Shown here in pieces: positions 63,630 to 64,000 of a stretch of DNA of 64,000 bases (its first letter is position 1; every line of letters begins with the position of its first letter). Where the stretch lies: assembly GCA_948144175.1 (NCBI GenBank), contig CANXME010002181.1:1364001-1428000 (forward strand), in the 5' to 3' direction. The stretch is from Closterium sp. NIES-65. Lineage: Eukaryota > Streptophyta > Zygnematophyceae > Desmidiales > Closteriaceae. Under the pieces are notes generated by a model. It searched no databases. It was not told the DNA's origin and was given only the letters and a program-made list of their open reading frames with translations. A program made the translations under genes and the position numbers.

Positions 63630-64000
63630 CCTCCTCCGTGTGGCTCCGCCTAGCATACTCGCCGCGACCTACGCCGTCGCCACCTTCCCCTCCCGCCGCC
63701 GCGTCTGCTCCGGCGCCGCCTGCGCATCCCACCGCGACGCCCCGTCGCCACCTCCCCTCTCCCGCCGCCGCGCCTACTTCAGGCGCCGCCTGCGCATCCC
63801 GCTGCCGCGACGCCCCGTCGCCGCCTGCCCCTCCCGCGGCCGCGCCGTCACGTCACCACCTCCCCTCCCCGCTGCCGCGCCTTCCTCGGCGCCGCCTGCG
63901 CATCCCGCCGCCGCGACGCTTCGTCGCCGCCGCAAGACCCGCCGCCGCACCTGCTTCGGCGCCGCCCGCGCACACCCCCGCCGCGACGCCTCGTCGCCGC
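63630..64000 (+). repeat. GC-rich tandem repeat in the Copia-D leader
   Basis: Imperfect units of roughly 60-75 bp are built from GCGCCGCCTGCGCATCCC and CGACGCCCCGTCGCC. The block parallels the GC-rich leaders of Copia-2 and Copia-C although the units are unrelated. The window ends inside it. Confidence 0.75.

Larger units (their letters stand above)
63166..64000 (+). mobile_element. Copia-D: 5' LTR, PBS and leader of an LTR element running off the window
   Basis: A 377-bp TG...CA-bounded LTR (63166-63542) is followed directly by a perfect initiator-tRNA-Met type PBS, TGGTATCAGAGC (63543-63554). A pyrimidine-rich leader (63555-63611) and a GC-rich repeat region follow to the window end. The left target duplication would be GGTGC (63161-63165). 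No coding domain is reached, so Copia rather than Gypsy is inferred from the PBS and from the short leader and LTR style. Confidence 0.8.

Overview
This is eukaryotic nuclear DNA, with spliced genes, long microsatellites and LTR and tyrosine-recombinase retrotransposons. The GC-rich Copia elements, the hAT and DIRS elements, and a plant-like F-box/leucine-rich-repeat gene suggest the green lineage. A streptophyte alga such as a zygnematophyte (for example Closterium) is my best guess, but that is inference and the sequence does not prove the species. Only one convincing host gene is visible (23957-26383). Almost everything else is transposable elements, many nested, plus low-complexity repeats.

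Layout. 1-2311: 3' part of a + strand Copia element (Copia-1), cut by the window edge. 2312-2435: a 124-bp piece of exon 3 of a hAT transposase gene (hAT-1, minus strand). 2436-9844: a complete minus-strand Copia element of the same family (Copia-2), with identical 132-bp LTRs, 5-bp target duplications CTCCC and one nonsense codon. 9845-11293: exons 2 and 1 of hAT-1. About 11489-15505: a damaged DIRS-type tyrosine-recombinase retrotransposon (DIRS-1). 15506-23956: no convincing gene. This stretch holds pyrimidine-rich minisatellites and a degenerate threefold repeat of about 1.4 kb. 23957-26383: the F-box/LRR gene. 26384-28945: a diverged tandem duplication and an ATTCG-rich patch.

28946-34938: a complete, apparently intact + strand Copia element (Copia-A; LTRs of 419 bp that I read as identical; TSD ATATG). 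35021-44904: a 9.9-kb DIRS-type element (DIRS-2) with 188-bp inverted terminal repeats. A complete hAT transposon (hAT-2, 35248-39366; 13-bp TIRs; 8-bp imperfect TSD) sits in its leader. 45179-52624: a complete, apparently intact minus-strand Copia element (Copia-C; TSD CCCCC), a sister of Copia-1 and Copia-2. 53042-59023: Copia-B, sister of Copia-A, with one nonsense codon and TSD ATCCC. 59024-63165: purine-rich tandem repeats without a gene. 63166-64000: 5' LTR, primer-binding site and GC-rich leader of another Copia element (Copia-D) that runs off the window.

How the pieces relate. All five Copia elements whose category could be judged use primer-binding sites of the initiator-tRNA-Met type (TGGTATCAGAGC or near variants); Copia-1's lies outside the window. 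Copia-A and Copia-C each carry one long uninterrupted Gag-PR-IN-RT-RNase H polyprotein and are the best candidates for activity. hAT-2 has a five-exon transposase gene whose exon phases all agree, so it may also be autonomous. In DIRS-2 the recombinase ORF is open, but gag and RT are frameshifted. The repeated closeness of hAT and DIRS genes first looked like a composite element. Finding the hAT ends inside the DIRS leader shows it is nesting at one locus and adjacency at the other.
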